DNA of 64,000 nucleotides. It comes from Clostridiales bacterium (GTDB lineage Bacteria; Bacillota; Clostridia; Oscillospirales; Oscillospiraceae). The position numbers were made by a program, and so were the translations under genes. The stretch covers positions 1 through 64,000 of the forward strand of contig JALFJQ010000050.1 of the NCBI GenBank assembly GCA_022775085.1, written 5' to 3'. A model generated the notes under the pieces. That model worked only from the letters and a program-made list of their open reading frames with translations, was not told where the DNA came from and made no database searches. This document shows positions 7,988 to 15,591 of this stretch, piece by piece (position 1 is the stretch's first letter; the number at the start of each line of letters is the position of its first letter).

Positions 7988-8092
7988 ATTATTCTGTCGG
8001 TTTTTGTCGGAAGTTCCTGTGCGTTACAAAATGTTACCACCGGAACCGTCCAACAAAACGGGTACAATTCAATTTTACAGGAGGAACTTTTT

Positions 8093-8572
8093 ATGCGTGA
8101 TTTGGAATTGCAGGTAGACACCCTGATGCGGCTTTGCACCGCAGAGACGCTCTCGGAACAGGCCCAGGTAAAACGGGAGCTGCGGCAGCTGATGGCGTAC
8201 CCCCAGCTGACCCGGAAGGATCCGGAGTATCTGGTTCGCCAGATCCTGCTGGAAATGGGCACGCCGGATCATCTGGTGGGCCACCCCTATGTGGTGGAGG
8301 CAGTGCTCATGGCGGTGGAGAACCGCTACTACATCAACAACATCACCTTCGGGCTGTACCCCCAGATTGCCGCCAAGTTTGACACCACCGCCTCCCGGGT
8401 AGAGCGGGGCATCCGCCATCTCATCGAGGTGACTTGGACCCGGGGCGATATGGACATTCTGTGCCGCTATTTCGGCAACACCGTCAGCCCCGACCGGGGC
8501 AAGCCCACCAACGGGGAATTTCTCGCAAGGCTCACCAACGTAGTCCAGCAGCGCATGAAGGAGGCGGCGTAA
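8093..8572 (+). CDS. Stand-alone Spo0A C-terminal DNA-binding domain protein
   Basis: 159 residues with no receiver domain. Residues about 45-155 match the Spo0A effector domain: EYLVRQILLEMGTPDHLVGH, the NNITFGLYPQIAAKF helix, the recognition region TTASRVERGIRHLIEVTW, and the C-terminal KPTNGEFLARL. Spo0A binds 0A boxes (TGTCGAA) as a phosphorylated dimer. Without a receiver this protein cannot be phosphorylated in the usual way, so it would be constitutive, or would compete with Spo0A. The AGGAGG at 8080-8085 gives the start. The strong rightward promoter at 7873 lies upstream, within the operators of the XRE switch. Confidence 0.87.
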   Translation: MRDLELQVDTLMRLCTAETLSEQAQVKRELRQLMAYPQLTRKDPEYLVRQILLEMGTPDHLVGHPYVVEAVLMAVENRYYINNITFGLYPQIAAKFDTTASRVERGIRHLIEVTWTRGDMDILCRYFGNTVSPDRGKPTNGEFLARLTNVVQQRMKEAA

Positions 8573-8574
8573 AA

Positions 8575-8670
8575 GGCTCCCCTTTTAGGGGAGCTGTCAG
8601 CGAAGCTGACTGAGGGGTGCACCCTTTCGTCACGGCTAACGCCGTGCCACCTCCCCTGACAGGGGAGGCA
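8575..8670. repeat. Palindromic intergenic repeat
   Basis: A run of nested hairpins: GCTCCCCTTTTAGGGGAGC, GTCAGCGAAGCTGAC, then CACGGCTAACGCCGTG and CCTCCCCTGACAGGGGAGG. This is the same family as 1797 and 13339. Confidence 0.85.
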
Positions 8671-8702
8671 AAAACAGCCCGGACTTTTTCGTCCGGGCTG
8701 TT
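8670..8702 (-). terminator. Terminator of the SCIFF-maturase-decarboxylase operon
   Basis: Stem CAGCCCGGAC / GTCCGGGCTG with a T run when read leftward, directly after the decarboxylase stop codon. Confidence 0.9.
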
Positions 8703-8704
8703 CC

Positions 8705-10018
8705 TTATTTCATAACGCTGCAATGGGTGATGCCGTAATACTGAAAGCAGGAAACAGCGTGGGCATCTATCCGCTCCCCGCTGACCACGATGGGCACCGC
8801 CGGGGGACAGCCAACGGTTGCCGCCGCCAAAATCCGCCCTTCGCTTTCCGCCACGGGAATCTGCTCCATGGGCGACAGCATGGCCTCTCTTGGAGAGCAT
8901 ATCCGCCGGCCGGGATGAAATGCGGGGGGCTGTTCCAAGACCGGGGATTTTCTGGAAATCGATAACAGCGCCGCTTCCAGTGCGTCCAAAGCTGCCTGCC
9001 CGATTTCCGGGGTCAGCATCAGCACCAGAAAATCCGGGTCAGCAAATTCGCTGACGATGTTCCCTTCCAACAGTTTTTGAGCCAGTTCCTGCCCGGTATA
9101 GCCGTAAGGCTTGGCGGAAATCGTGATTTTCAGCGGCTCCCGGCCATAAAGCGTATAGCCTTTATCCGCCAGTTTTTCCTTGACCGCTTCCACGCTGGGG
9201 ACAAAGTCCTTTAATCGGTTCGCCGCTTCCGCAAGAATGGGGTTTGCCCCATCCAGAGACTGCAAAATCAGATAGGACGGGCTGGTGGAGCCGAACAGAG
9301 CCAGGGCGTTTTTCGCCCAGTCCCGGAACTGCAACCTGCAGTGCAGGTAAGCGCCGCCGGTGAGCACCGGCAAGGTCTTGTGGGCCGAGTCGCAGCAAAG
9401 GTCCGCGCCTAAATCCATGGGATGCCGGGAGGGCTGCAAAAATTTGAGATAGGCCCCATGGGCGTTGTCTACCAGCAGGATCGCCCCGTGGCGATGGCAC
9501 ACCTTCGCAATTCCCGCGATGTCCGCCACATTGCCCAGATAGTCCGGGCTGGTCAGATACACCGCCGTGGGCGCTTCCTTTTCCAAGACCGCTTCCACTT
9601 CCTCCGGAGTCAGGTCACAGGACAGGTAAGAGCCCCCCTTCGGATACAGCCAACGCACATCCAAATCCAGCAGTGCCGCCCCGGTCAGGAAGGTCTTGTG
9701 GGCGTTGCGTCCCGCGGCAATGACGGGCCGTTTCCCCTGCTCCTTCGCGTGGAGCATAGCCAAATACAGCATGGCCCGAATGCACTGGGATGACCCTTCC
9801 GTGGAGTAAAACGTGGGGCAGCCGAACAAACGGCTTGCGTTTTCCTCGCTTCTTTGGATGATGCCGCTGGCCTCGTACAGGCTGTCCGCTCCGTCGATTT
9901 CCGTAATGTCCAGAGCTTCCAAGCCCAGAAGATTTTTCCCCTTATGTCCCGGCATATGCAGGCGAATCGCCTCGCTTTCTGCATATGCCCGAACAAAATC
10001 GCAGATAGGCGTTTCCAT
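8705..10018 (-). CDS. Orn/Lys/Arg decarboxylase family PLP enzyme
   Basis: 437 residues of fold-type I. The N-terminal RLHMPGHKG motif, GADSLYEASGII, TEGSSQCIRAML, LVDNAHGAYLKFL and the PLP-lysine site CDSAHKTLPVLTGGAYLH (around residue 215) are those of the short Firmicutes basic amino acid decarboxylases (SpeA/Cad type). The C-terminal CPPAVPIVVSGERI is also conserved. It would make cadaverine, agmatine or putrescine from the matching amino acid; the substrate cannot be told from sequence. The start codon directly follows the stop of the SCIFF maturase, so the two genes are translationally coupled. Confidence 0.88.
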   Translation of the reverse strand: METPICDFVRAYAESEAIRLHMPGHKGKNLLGLEALDITEIDGADSLYEASGIIQRSEENASRLFGCPTFYSTEGSSQCIRAMLYLAMLHAKEQGKRPVIAAGRNAHKTFLTGAALLDLDVRWLYPKGGSYLSCDLTPEEVEAVLEKEAPTAVYLTSPDYLGNVADIAGIAKVCHRHGAILLVDNAHGAYLKFLQPSRHPMDLGADLCCDSAHKTLPVLTGGAYLHCRLQFRDWAKNALALFGSTSPSYLILQSLDGANPILAEAANRLKDFVPSVEAVKEKLADKGYTLYGREPLKITISAKPYGYTGQELAQKLLEGNIVSEFADPDFLVLMLTPEIGQAALDALEAALLSISRKSPVLEQPPAFHPGRRICSPREAMLSPMEQIPVAESEGRILAAATVGCPPAVPIVVSGERIDAHAVSCFQYYGITHCSVMK

Positions 10019-11389
10019 TTACTCTCCCAGCGCCCGCGCTACGGCAACCATGATGGCGCACTCCATGCGCTTGCGGAACAGCTTGCAGCCCTGCTCATAG
10101 ACGCCTGTGACGGAGCCGGTGGCGTGGTAGGCGTTGGCCGCGCAGCCGCCGGAGCAGTAAAGCCTCGCCCAGCAGTCCCGGCACTCGGGATGGGCGTAGA
10201 CGTTGCAGGCGGCGAATTCTCCCTGCACCTCGGTGTTGGTCACCCCGTCCCAGATGTTGCCCAGCTTGAACCGCTCCTCGCCCACAAACTGGTGGCAGGG
10301 GTACAGGTCGCCCCAGGGCGTCACCGCCATGTACTCGGTGCCGCTGCCGCAGCCGGAAATCCGCTTGTAAATGCAGGGGCCGCCGGTGAGGTCGATCATG
10401 TAGTGGTAGAAGGTGAAGGGTTTTCCCTCCTTGTCCCGCTCCAGCATCAGTTCCGCCAGCTTCTCATACTGCTCCATGACGATGGGCAGGTCTTCTTCGG
10501 TCAGGGCGGAAGGATCCCCGGCGGCGCAGACCACCGGCTCCATGCTCAGCTCGGTGAAGCCCAGAGAAAGCATCTGCTGAATGTCCTTGAGAAAATCCGG
10601 GTTGTGGTGGGTGAAGGTGCCCCGCATATAGTAGTCCTTGCCGCCCCGGGCCTCCACGAACTTCTGGAATTTGGGAACAATTTTCTCCCAGCTGCCGTTG
10701 CCTGCGTAGTCCACCCGGAAGCGGTCGTGGACTTCCTTCCGGCCGTCCAGGCTCAGCACCACGTTGCTGCACTCTTTGTTGGCCCATTCGATCACGTCAT
10801 CGTCCACCAGCACGCCGTTGGTGGTCAGGGTGAAGCGGAAATTCTTCCCCTTCTCCTTCTCGATGCTCCGGGCGTAGGCGACCAGGTCCTTCACCACCTG
10901 AAAGTTCATCAGCGGCTCCCCGCCGAAGAAGTCCACTTCCAGATTTCTCCGGGTGCCGGAGTGCTCGATGAGGAAATCCAGCGCCCGCTTGCCGACGTCA
11001 AAGGACATGATGGCCCGCTCACCGTGATACTTTCCCTGGCTGGCAAAGCAGTAGGAGCAGTTTAAGTTGCAGGTGTGGGCGATGTGCAGGCACAGGGCCT
11101 TGACCACCCCGGCGGTCTTTTGCTTGAGTTTTCCCGCCATAGGCTCGAAGGTGTCGGGAGCAAACAGCTTGCCTGCGTTCTTCAATTCTTCCACCTGTGA
11201 ATAGCACTGGGCCAGTTCCTCAGCGGACAGATTGGGATACTTTTTCGCCATAACCGCGAGGATTTCCTCCCGGCTGTGGCTTTCAAACAGAGAAATCATA
11301 TCGTAGGCGGCCTCGTCCACCACGTGCACCGCCCCGGAGCACACGTCCAGCACGATGTTATAGCCGCCCAGCTTGTACTGATGAATCAT
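10019..11389 (-). CDS. scfB: SCIFF peptide maturase, radical SAM/SPASM
   Basis: 456 residues from ATG 11389, behind AAAGGAGA. An N-terminal peptide-recognition region (MIHQYKLGGYNIVLDVCSG) is followed by the radical SAM domain with CNLNCSYC near residue 107, FFGGEPLMNF and TLTTNG. The C-terminal SPASM domain has CGSGTEYMAVTPWGDLYPC and CRDCWARLYCSGGC, which bind auxiliary iron-sulfur clusters. Family members form Cys-to-Thr/Ser/Asn thioether crosslinks in the SCIFF precursor, encoded directly upstream. The two genes are separated by a terminator-like hairpin that probably sets precursor excess. Confidence 0.95.
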   Translation of the reverse strand: MIHQYKLGGYNIVLDVCSGAVHVVDEAAYDMISLFESHSREEILAVMAKKYPNLSAEELAQCYSQVEELKNAGKLFAPDTFEPMAGKLKQKTAGVVKALCLHIAHTCNLNCSYCFASQGKYHGERAIMSFDVGKRALDFLIEHSGTRRNLEVDFFGGEPLMNFQVVKDLVAYARSIEKEKGKNFRFTLTTNGVLVDDDVIEWANKECSNVVLSLDGRKEVHDRFRVDYAGNGSWEKIVPKFQKFVEARGGKDYYMRGTFTHHNPDFLKDIQQMLSLGFTELSMEPVVCAAGDPSALTEEDLPIVMEQYEKLAELMLERDKEGKPFTFYHYMIDLTGGPCIYKRISGCGSGTEYMAVTPWGDLYPCHQFVGEERFKLGNIWDGVTNTEVQGEFAACNVYAHPECRDCWARLYCSGGCAANAYHATGSVTGVYEQGCKLFRKRMECAIMVAVARALGE

Positions 11390-11404
11390 AACTATCTCCT
11401 TTAT

Positions 11405-11434
11405 CATAAAAAATGCCGCCTTCCGGCGGCATTT
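11405..11434 (-). terminator. Attenuating terminator between SCIFF precursor and maturase
   Basis: Stem AAATGCCGCC / GGCGGCATTT with loop GGAA, followed leftward by six Ts, between the precursor stop and the maturase ribosome site. Leaky termination here would give more peptide than enzyme. Confidence 0.85.
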
Positions 11435-11442
11435 CTGTGTAC

Positions 11443-11595
11443 TTACTTGCTTTCCTTGGCGCTCTCGCACTTCTGGTTGGCAATGCCGCAGCTGGTCTTG
11501 CAGGCGGACTGGCAGGAGGTCTGGCATTCGCCGCAGCCGCCGTTTCTGGCGCTGTCGCACAGGTTGCGGGTCTCAATGGTCTTGATGTGTTCCAT
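11443..11595 (-). CDS. scfA: SCIFF (six-cysteines-in-forty-five) ribosomal peptide precursor
   Basis: 50 residues from ATG 11595 (MEHIKTIETRNLC). The core NGGCGECQTSCQSACKTSC is the family signature, with Cys at 21, 24, 28, 32, 36 and 43 and an extra Cys at 13. It is modified to a thioether-crosslinked peptide by the adjacent radical SAM enzyme. The peptide is nearly universal in Clostridia; its function is unresolved. The GGAAGGTG before 11595 fits this start rather than the longer open frame. Confidence 0.95.
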   Translation of the reverse strand: MEHIKTIETRNLCDSARNGGCGECQTSCQSACKTSCGIANQKCESAKESK

Positions 11596-11630
11596 GGTTT
11601 CACCTTCCATATGCAGAATTCTTCCCGCTA

Positions 11631-11659
11631 ACTTTACCATAAGCGCAGGAGCCTGTCAA
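11631..11659 (-). promoter_or_regulatory. Promoter of the SCIFF operon
   Basis: Leftward TTGACA (11654-11659), 17 bases, TAAAGT (11631-11636), about 35 bases before the precursor start. Confidence 0.85.
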
Positions 11660-11764
11660 TCACATTTTTCATATTTTTCACATCAGAGAGGCCATAATGC
11701 TTTTCCATTCTTTTTGGCGGTATTGAGGGAGGAAATCAGCCTGTAGATGGGTTCGATTCCCACT

Positions 11765-11799
11765 AAAAAAGCAGCACCCCAGTGGGGTGCTGCTTTTTT
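11765..11799 (-). terminator. Terminator after tRNA-Gly
   Basis: Perfect stem AAGCAGCACCCC / GGGGTGCTGCTT with T runs on both strands. Confidence 0.92.
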
Positions 11800-11801
11800 C
11801 C

Positions 11802-11875
11802 TGGAGCAGGGTACGGGAATCGAACCCGCCTCTGTGGCTTGGGAAGCGACCATTCTACCGATGAACTAACCCTGC
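11802..11875 (-). tRNA. tRNA-Gly (anticodon CCC)
   Basis: Acceptor GCAGGGT/ACCCTGC, U73 typical of bacterial tRNA-Gly, and a genome-encoded CCA. The D-arm has GTTC/GAAT, the anticodon loop is TTCCCAA, and the T-arm has GCGGG-TTCGATT-CCCGT. The anticodon stem GTCGC/GCCAC contains a C-C mismatch at the 29-41 pair, which is unusual. Confidence 0.9.
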
Positions 11876-11928
11876 GTAGTGGGGTCATTATAGCAGACCC
11901 CAAAAGAAAATGCAACAGTTTTTTGTCG

Positions 11929-13308
11929 TTACAGTCCCAGCAGTGTCTTGGAGAACATGAAATACACCAAAAGGCTCAGGGCGTCCACGATGGTGGTGAT
12001 GAAGGGGCTGGCCATGACCGCCGGGTCGAAGCCCAGCCGCTTGGCAAACAGAGGCAGGGAGCAGCCCACGAATTTGGCAATGACCACCGTCACACCCAGC
12101 GTCAGGCACACCACGCCATCCACCAGCAGGCTGATGCTGGTGTTGCCCATGAGCAGCCGGTCAACCAGCAGGATTTTCAGGAAGCACACCACTGCCAGGG
12201 TCGCGCCGCAGAGGATGGCGGTGCGGAATTCCTTCCACATGACCCGGAAAATGTCGCCGAATTTCAGCTCGTCCAGACTCAGGGAACGGATGACCGTGAC
12301 AGAGGACTGGGAGCCGCAGTTGCCGCCGGTGTCCATCAGCATGGGGATGAAGGCCGTCAGGGCCGGCAGCAATGCCAGCGCTTCCTCAAAGGAGGAGATA
12401 ATCATGCCCGTAAAGGTGGCCGACACCATCAGCAGCATCAGCCAGGGAATCCGGTGCTTATAGAGGTCAAAGGGTGTGCTCTTGAGGTAGGTTTTCTCCG
12501 AGGGCGTCATGGCCGCCATGATCTCCATATCCTCGGTAGCCTCTTCTTCCATGACATCCATGGCGTCGTCGAAGGTCACGATGCCAACCATCCGGTTTTC
12601 GCCGTCCACTACAGGCAGGGCCAGGAAGTTGTACTTGCTGAACATCCGGGCCACTTCTTCCTGGTCGGTCTGGGTGGTGACGGAGATCAGATTCGTAATC
12701 ATCAGATCTTCAATTTTATCCTCGTCATCCTCCGCGAGGAGCAGATCCTTGACCGTGACCAGACCGATGAGGGTGCGATCCTTTGCAAGGACATAGCAGG
12801 TGTAGATGGTCTCCTTGTCCACGCCCTGCCGCCGGATGCGCAGGATCGCCTCACCCACGGTCATGCCGGGGCGCAGGGAGACGTACTCCGTGGTCATGAT
12901 GGAACCGGCGGAGTTTTCGGGGTAGCGCAGGATCTGGTTGATGGAGTGGCGCATCTCCGGATCCGCATGCTTCAGGATCCGCTTGACCACGTTGGCGGGC
13001 ATTTCTTCCACCAGATCCGCCGCGTCATCCACGTACAGCTCGTCCAGAACTTCCTTCAGTTCGTTATCGGAAAAGCTGCGAATCAGCAGTTCCTGGGCCT
13101 CCGGCTCCATCTCGACGAAGGTCTCCGCCGCCAGCTCCTTGGGAAGCAGCCGGTACATCAGTGGGATCTGCTTTTCCTCCAGCCCGTCAAACAGGCCCGC
13201 CACATCGCTGGGATTCATGGTCACGAGAATATCCCGCAGAGTGGCATACTTTTTGTCCTCCAGCATTTTGAGGACGGCTTTTTCCACAATTTCAAAACGT
13301 TCAGCCAT
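11929..13308 (-). CDS. mgtE: Magnesium transporter MgtE
   Basis: 459 residues with the full MgtE order. The N-terminal superhelical domain holds LRDILVTMNPSDVAGLFDGL and LYVDDAADLVEEMP. A CBS pair follows at about residues 135-260, then a plug helix near MEIMAAMTPSEKTYLKSTPF. Five membrane helices carry the selectivity signature PMLMDTGGNCGSQSSV and end with DPAVMASPFITTIVD. Mg2+ bound between the cytosolic domains closes the pore. It is monocistronic, with a long leader holding a 23-codon ORF and two repeat elements, which suggests control in the transcript. Confidence 0.95.
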   Translation of the reverse strand: MAERFEIVEKAVLKMLEDKKYATLRDILVTMNPSDVAGLFDGLEEKQIPLMYRLLPKELAAETFVEMEPEAQELLIRSFSDNELKEVLDELYVDDAADLVEEMPANVVKRILKHADPEMRHSINQILRYPENSAGSIMTTEYVSLRPGMTVGEAILRIRRQGVDKETIYTCYVLAKDRTLIGLVTVKDLLLAEDDEDKIEDLMITNLISVTTQTDQEEVARMFSKYNFLALPVVDGENRMVGIVTFDDAMDVMEEEATEDMEIMAAMTPSEKTYLKSTPFDLYKHRIPWLMLLMVSATFTGMIISSFEEALALLPALTAFIPMLMDTGGNCGSQSSVTVIRSLSLDELKFGDIFRVMWKEFRTAILCGATLAVVCFLKILLVDRLLMGNTSISLLVDGVVCLTLGVTVVIAKFVGCSLPLFAKRLGFDPAVMASPFITTIVDALSLLVYFMFSKTLLGL

Positions 13309-13338
13309 GATTTCCCTCCTATTATTTTGATACGCTTA

Positions 13339-13457
13339 TCCCTGCCTTCCCCTTGGGGGAAGGTGCCCCAGTTCGCACACTGGGGCGGAAGAGGTGCCCT
13401 TTAGACAGCACCCCTCAGTCACGGCTTACGCCGTGACAGCTCCCCTCAAGGGGAGCC
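13339..13457. repeat. Palindromic intergenic repeat in the mgtE leader
   Basis: A series of hairpins: CCTTCCCCTTGGGGGAAGG, GCCCCAGTTCGCACACTGGGGC, GTCACGGCTTACGCCGTGAC and GCTCCCCTCAAGGGGAGC. This is the same family as 8575-8670. It lies between the leader ORF and mgtE. Confidence 0.85.
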
Positions 13458-13500
13458 AAGCCATAAGCATTCACATTGAATAAGAGGCAATCTACCTTGG

Positions 13501-13572
13501 TTACGCAGTCAGGCCCGCCACGGAGCCTATGCTACTTCGACCTGGTATATTGCCACTGCCGCCGGCATCCAT
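13501..13572 (-). CDS. Putative 23-residue leader peptide upstream of mgtE
   Basis: ATG 13572 follows GGAGGGACC at ideal spacing and lies about 25 bases after the predicted transcript start. The product starts MDAGGSGNIPGR and ends GSVAGLTA, rich in Gly, Ser and Ala with one Pro. Its DNA includes CATAGGCTCCGTGG, which faintly recalls an M-box piece, but no complete M-box can be drawn. By analogy with MgtL of Salmonella it could couple ribosome behaviour at low Mg2+ to mgtE expression. This is inference; I do not recognise a described family. Confidence 0.6.
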   Translation of the reverse strand: MDAGGSGNIPGRSSIGSVAGLTA

Positions 13573-13604
13573 GGTGGTCCCTCCTTTTCGTCATAGTTAC
13601 GGTT

Positions 13605-13633
13605 ATTTTACCCGCATTGGGGACAAATGTCAA
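13605..13633 (-). promoter_or_regulatory. mgtE leader promoter
   Basis: Leftward TTGACA (13628-13633), a 17-base spacer and TAAAAT (13605-13610). It is divergent from the GNAT promoter. Confidence 0.85.
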
Positions 13634-13635
13634 CC

Positions 13636-13664
13636 TTGACGGGAGGATTTTTCAGACGTAAAAT
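13636..13664 (+). promoter_or_regulatory. Promoter of the GNAT gene
   Basis: TTGACG (13636-13641), a 17-base spacer and TAAAAT (13659-13664). Its -35 begins two bases from the -35 of the divergent mgtE promoter. Confidence 0.8.
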
Positions 13665-13706
13665 GTATGTAAACTGCGAGGCTGCCCTGTGAAAAGAGGT
13701 TTTACC

Positions 13707-14288
13707 ATGATTCGTATCGCGAACATCAAAGACGTGCCGGAAATGCTGGCAATTTACGCTCCCTATGTGGAAAACACCACCGTCAGCTTTGAATATGAAC
13801 CGCCCACTTTGGAGGAATTCACCCACCGCTTCACCGCCTTTACCCAGCAGTTTCCGTGGCTGGTGTGGGAGGAGGACGGAAAAATATTGGGCTACGCCTA
13901 CGCCAGCGCCCCCTTTACCCGGGCGGCCTTCGGCTGGTGTGCCGAGCCGACGGTCTATCTGCGTCCGGAAGCCCGGGGCAGAGGCATTGCCGCCAGTCTC
14001 TACACCGTGCTGGAAGAAATTCTCTTTCGGCAGGGCTATCAGGCGCTCTACGCCCTTGTCTGCGGGGAAAATACCCAATCCCGGCGGTTTCATGAAAAGC
14101 AGGGCTACCATATCACCGCGGAATTTCCCGGTATTGGATTCAAAATAGGCCGCTGGCTCAGCCTGATTTGGTATGAAAAACGTCAAAAAATAGTAAAATC
14201 TTCCAGCATTTTCCCCCGCCCATGGCCAGAAGTTGTGCATAACGCAGAAAGTTTAGATGATATTTTAGGTAATTTGTCCATTCCATAA
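13707..14288 (+). CDS. GNAT family N-acetyltransferase (phosphinothricin acetyltransferase-like)
   Basis: 193 residues from ATG 13707, behind AGAGG; an in-frame GTG at 13689 is the alternative. It has the order of Pat/YwnH-like enzymes: IRIANIKDVPEMLAIYAPYV at the N-terminus, TVSFEYEPPT, LGYAYASAPFTRAA, the acetyl-CoA loop RPEARGRGIAASLY and SRRFHEKQGY near the end. The final 30 or so residues (PWPEVVHNAESLDDILGNLSIP) extend past the usual fold. It probably acetylates a small amine; the substrate is unknown. Confidence 0.82.
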   Translation: MIRIANIKDVPEMLAIYAPYVENTTVSFEYEPPTLEEFTHRFTAFTQQFPWLVWEEDGKILGYAYASAPFTRAAFGWCAEPTVYLRPEARGRGIAASLYTVLEEILFRQGYQALYALVCGENTQSRRFHEKQGYHITAEFPGIGFKIGRWLSLIWYEKRQKIVKSSSIFPRPWPEVVHNAESLDDILGNLSIP

Positions 14289-14384
14289 ACCGCAAAAATA
14301 TGGTATGTTATGAGCGTGGAAAAATATGTCTGCCGTGCAATCAGACCACACGGCATCCATCAATTCATATAAGGAGCTGTGACC

Positions 14385-15575
14385 ATGTATTTTCAGAAAA
14401 AACGCGTAATCGCCATGCTGCTGGCCGGTGGCCAGGGCAGCCGTCTGAAGGTTCTGACGGAGAAAACCGCCAAGCCTGCCGTCCCCTTTGGCGGCAAGTA
14501 CCGCATCATCGACTTCCCCCTTAGTAACTGCGTCAACTCCGGCATTGACACTGTGGGCATCCTGACCCAGTATCAGCCTCTGGAGCTGAACGAGTACATC
14601 GGCAACGGTCAGCCCTGGGGTCTGAACAAGACCCACTCCTGCGCCCAGGTTCTGCCTCCCTACGAGCGCCACGACAAGAAGTCCGGCTGGTACAAGGGCA
14701 CCGCCAATGCCATCTATCAGAACATCGACTTCGTCGACCGCTTCAACCCCGACTACGTGGTGGTTCTGTCCGGCGACCACATCTACAAGATGGACTACAG
14801 CGCCATGGTGGCCTACCACGAAAAGAACGGTGCTTCCTGCACCATCGCCGTGCGGAACGTTCCTCTGGAGGAAGCCTCCCGCTTCGGCATTCTGAACACC
14901 AATCCCGACAACACCATCTACGAGTTCGAGGAGAAGCCCGCCCATCCCAAGTCCACCAATGCCTCCATGGGCATCTACTGCTTCACCTGGAGCGTTCTGC
15001 GGGAAGCTCTGCTGTTTGACGAGGACGACCCCAAGTCCTCCAACGACTTCGGCAAGAACATCATCCCCATGCTTCTGGCCGCCGGTCACAAGATGATGGC
15101 CTATCCCTTCGACGGCTACTGGAAGGACGTGGGAACCATCGACTCCCTGTGGGAGGCCAACATGGAGCTGCTGGGCAAGAATCCCGAGTTCCAGCTGCGC
15201 GGTGACAAGAAGTCCACCATCTACGCCCGGAACTCCGCTCTGCCCTCCTCCTACATCGATGAAAAGGCCACCGTTGTCAACTCCTTCGTGGCTGAGGGCT
15301 GCGAGGTCTACGGCAGCGTTAAGCACTCCGTCATCTCCGTTGGCTGCACCATCGGTGAAGGTGCCCAGATCGAGGATGCCGTGATCATGCCCGGCGTGGT
15401 CATCGAGGCCGGCGCCATCGTCCGTCACGCCATTTTGGGCGAGAACTCCAAGGTCTGCCGCAACGCGGTGGTGGGCGGCGCTTTCAAGCCCAATGAAAAG
15501 AAAAAGATCAGCGTCACATCCAAGGGCGCTGTGGTCGAAGCCAACGCCGTGCTCAAGCCCGGTGATATGCTGTAA
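14385..15575 (+). CDS. glgC: Glucose-1-phosphate adenylyltransferase, catalytic subunit
   Basis: 396 residues from ATG 14385, eight bases after AAGGAG. The nucleotidyltransferase domain shows [39 protein letters not shown] and [12 protein letters not shown]-terminal left-handed beta-helix follows ([20 protein letters not shown]). It makes ADP-glucose for glycogen. It is the first gene of glgC-glgD-glgA, with gaps of 16 bases and then a 4-base overlap. A GlgC-GlgD heterotetramer is the usual form in Firmicutes. Confidence 0.95.
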   Translation: MYFQKKRVIAMLLAGGQGSRLKVLTEKTAKPAVPFGGKYRIIDFPLSNCVNSGIDTVGILTQYQPLELNEYIGNGQPWGLNKTHSCAQVLPPYERHDKKSGWYKGTANAIYQNIDFVDRFNPDYVVVLSGDHIYKMDYSAMVAYHEKNGASCTIAVRNVPLEEASRFGILNTNPDNTIYEFEEKPAHPKSTNASMGIYCFTWSVLREALLFDEDDPKSSNDFGKNIIPMLLAAGHKMMAYPFDGYWKDVGTIDSLWEANMELLGKNPEFQLRGDKKSTIYARNSALPSSYIDEKATVVNSFVAEGCEVYGSVKHSVISVGCTIGEGAQIEDAVIMPGVVIEAGAIVRHAILGENSKVCRNAVVGGAFKPNEKKKISVTSKGAVVEANAVLKPGDML

Positions 15576-15591
15576 TTAGGAGGATACCACG

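Noticed and set aside
11735..11762. A tRNA-like T-arm (GGGTTCGATTCCCAC) on the plus strand
   Set aside because: No matching acceptor, D-arm or anticodon arm is present around it. It may be a relic, but nothing more can be supported.
13309..13600. A possible M-box (Mg2+ riboswitch) upstream of mgtE
   Set aside because: Only a short stretch, CATAGGCTCCGTGG, recalls the motif, and the conserved helices cannot be completed. A leader ORF explains the sequence better.
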